In this document: positions 61,131 to 61,693 of the stretch, piece by piece | How the letters are laid out: the number at the start of each line of letters is the position of its first letter | Position numbering within the stretch: the stretch's first letter is position 1 | DNA from: Chloroflexota bacterium | Lineage (GTDB): Bacteria > Chloroflexota > Anaerolineae > Anaerolineales > Anaerolineaceae | Length of the DNA: 61,693 nt | Direction of reading: 5' to 3' | NCBI GenBank assembly: GCA_004347695.1 | Contig: SLTK01000006.1 | Coordinates: 1-61,693, forward strand | Translations under genes and position numbers: made by a program | The notes under the pieces: model-generated | Databases searched by the model: none | What the model saw: only the letters and a program-made list of their open reading frames with translations | What the model was told of the DNA's origin: nothing

Positions 61131-61693
61131 TCAGTGGATGCCACCCTTAATCAGTTTGTATTGCATCCCTGTTTGGGTATGCCACAATGAAATGATCATC
61201 TGTACGTTTTGATCATTCGCGAAAATATTCATCGGATTTTTGCTGTTACCCGATGGCACTATGGAAACCGTGGTAGTACTATTTGCTCTCGCTACAGGTG
61301 AAAAGCCGTAATAACCATTGATAGGCTGAATACTTGGACCAGGTTGTGCTTCATATACACTCTGACTGGAGGAGAAAAGCACACCTTTGACAGAGACATC
61401 TGCCCCGGTTGGATTCTGAACATCCAGCGATTGCACACTATATCCATCCTCTCCCACCTTATAAAATGCAAACACATTTATCCTGCTGTCCTCGGTTTCT
61501 ACTAATCTATTTCTTATATATATCAGCACATCATTGACGATACCCATTACGCTAAAGACAGCCGAAGGATCTTTAACTGCCGGTTGGTTTATAGTAAATC
61601 CCGGATCTGAAACATCAGGTAGAGTGTTCCCATCCATTGAACCGCCACCACTTGATGAGTTTTGGGATTGTGCGAAAAAGTGGACACAAAAAA
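61131..61693 (-). CDS. Secreted-type protein, 5' end outside the window
   Basis: The reading frame is open from its stop to the window edge. An in-frame ATG at 61637 exists, but the frame continues upstream through FFAQSQNSSSGGGSMDGN, which looks like the end of a signal peptide followed by a Ser/Gly linker, so the real start probably lies beyond 61693. The rest is strand-rich (VNDVLIYIRNRLVETEDSRI, YSVQSLDVQNPTGADVSVKG). No family is recognised. It is AT-rich like the lipoprotein gene that follows. Confidence 0.7.
   Translation of the reverse strand, partial: FCVHFFAQSQNSSSGGGSMDGNTLPDVSDPGFTINQPAVKDPSAVFSVMGIVNDVLIYIRNRLVETEDSRINVFAFYKVGEDGYSVQSLDVQNPTGADVSVKGVLFSSSQSVYEAQPGPSIQPINGYYGFSPVARANSTTTVSIVPSGNSKNPMNIFANDQNVQMIISLWHTQTGMQYKLIKGGIH

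Overview
This 61.7 kb window looks like chromosomal DNA of a bacterium of the phylum Chloroflexota, most likely class Anaerolineae. That placement is an inference from gene content and protein character: a coproporphyrin-type heme gene set, a T-box in front of serS, many secreted lipoproteins with Thr/Pro-rich linkers, and no outer-membrane genes. No rRNA lies in the window to confirm it. Most of the window is ordinary, densely packed and moderately GC-rich. Starts at GTG or TTG with a good Shine-Dalgarno sequence are common, and several coordinates below use them.

Layout. 1-5 kb (minus): coaE (with a fused C-terminal domain), cdaA, cdaR and der, which links c-di-AMP synthesis to CoA synthesis and ribosome assembly. 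5-9 kb: a YitT membrane protein on plus, and an ogt-EamA-era-lysoplasmalogenase operon on minus. 9.4-14.2 kb (plus): a HerA-type ATPase, uspA, a membrane protein and lipA. 14.5-17.2 kb (minus): a class V aminotransferase, degV and a lipoprotein. 17.5 kb: pepT. 18.8-24.3 kb: a metal-resistance block with a RAYT transposase remnant, arsM and arsR with two matching operators, a DUF6448 protein, and merR-merA behind a promoter with the stretched 19-bp spacer of MerR targets.

24.7-36.3 kb (plus) is the centrepiece. An apparent operon runs from a DNA-binding sensor-like protein through a radical SAM/SPASM protein, chdC (hemQ), cpfC (hemH), cgoX (hemY), hemA, hemC, hemD, hemB, hemE and hemL. It encodes the route from glutamyl-tRNA to heme b by the coproporphyrin branch, apart from glutamyl-tRNA synthetase. 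The radical SAM protein next to chdC may be a second, oxygen-independent way to do the last step. Just downstream is tRNA-Gly(GCC), whose 3' end and terminator have been copied into a 107-bp tandem repeat.

36.7-53.2 kb is mixed housekeeping and envelope functions: a PfkB kinase, a zinc-ribbon membrane protein with a DUF3592 partner, a DUF364 protein, a PspC protein with a LiaF-like protein, a PAF-acetylhydrolase-like lipase, a KefB-type antiporter, an M23-like lipoprotein, a methyltransferase, an alkyltransferase-like protein, YihY, a GGDEF protein, superoxide dismutase, and serS with its T-box and a DUF456 gene. A MITE-like element with a 42-nt perfect palindrome lies between sod and DUF456.

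53.5-57.7 kb looks like an acquired patch. Three unrelated small genes (RibD/DHFR-like, YcxB-like, PhzF) are separated by imperfect palindromes resembling integron attC sites, and are bracketed by a small membrane gene and a partial paralog of it. 57.8-61.7 kb holds a UbiA prenyltransferase, a secreted alpha/beta hydrolase, an RHS-core remnant and two AT-rich secreted-protein genes, the last one cut by the window edge.
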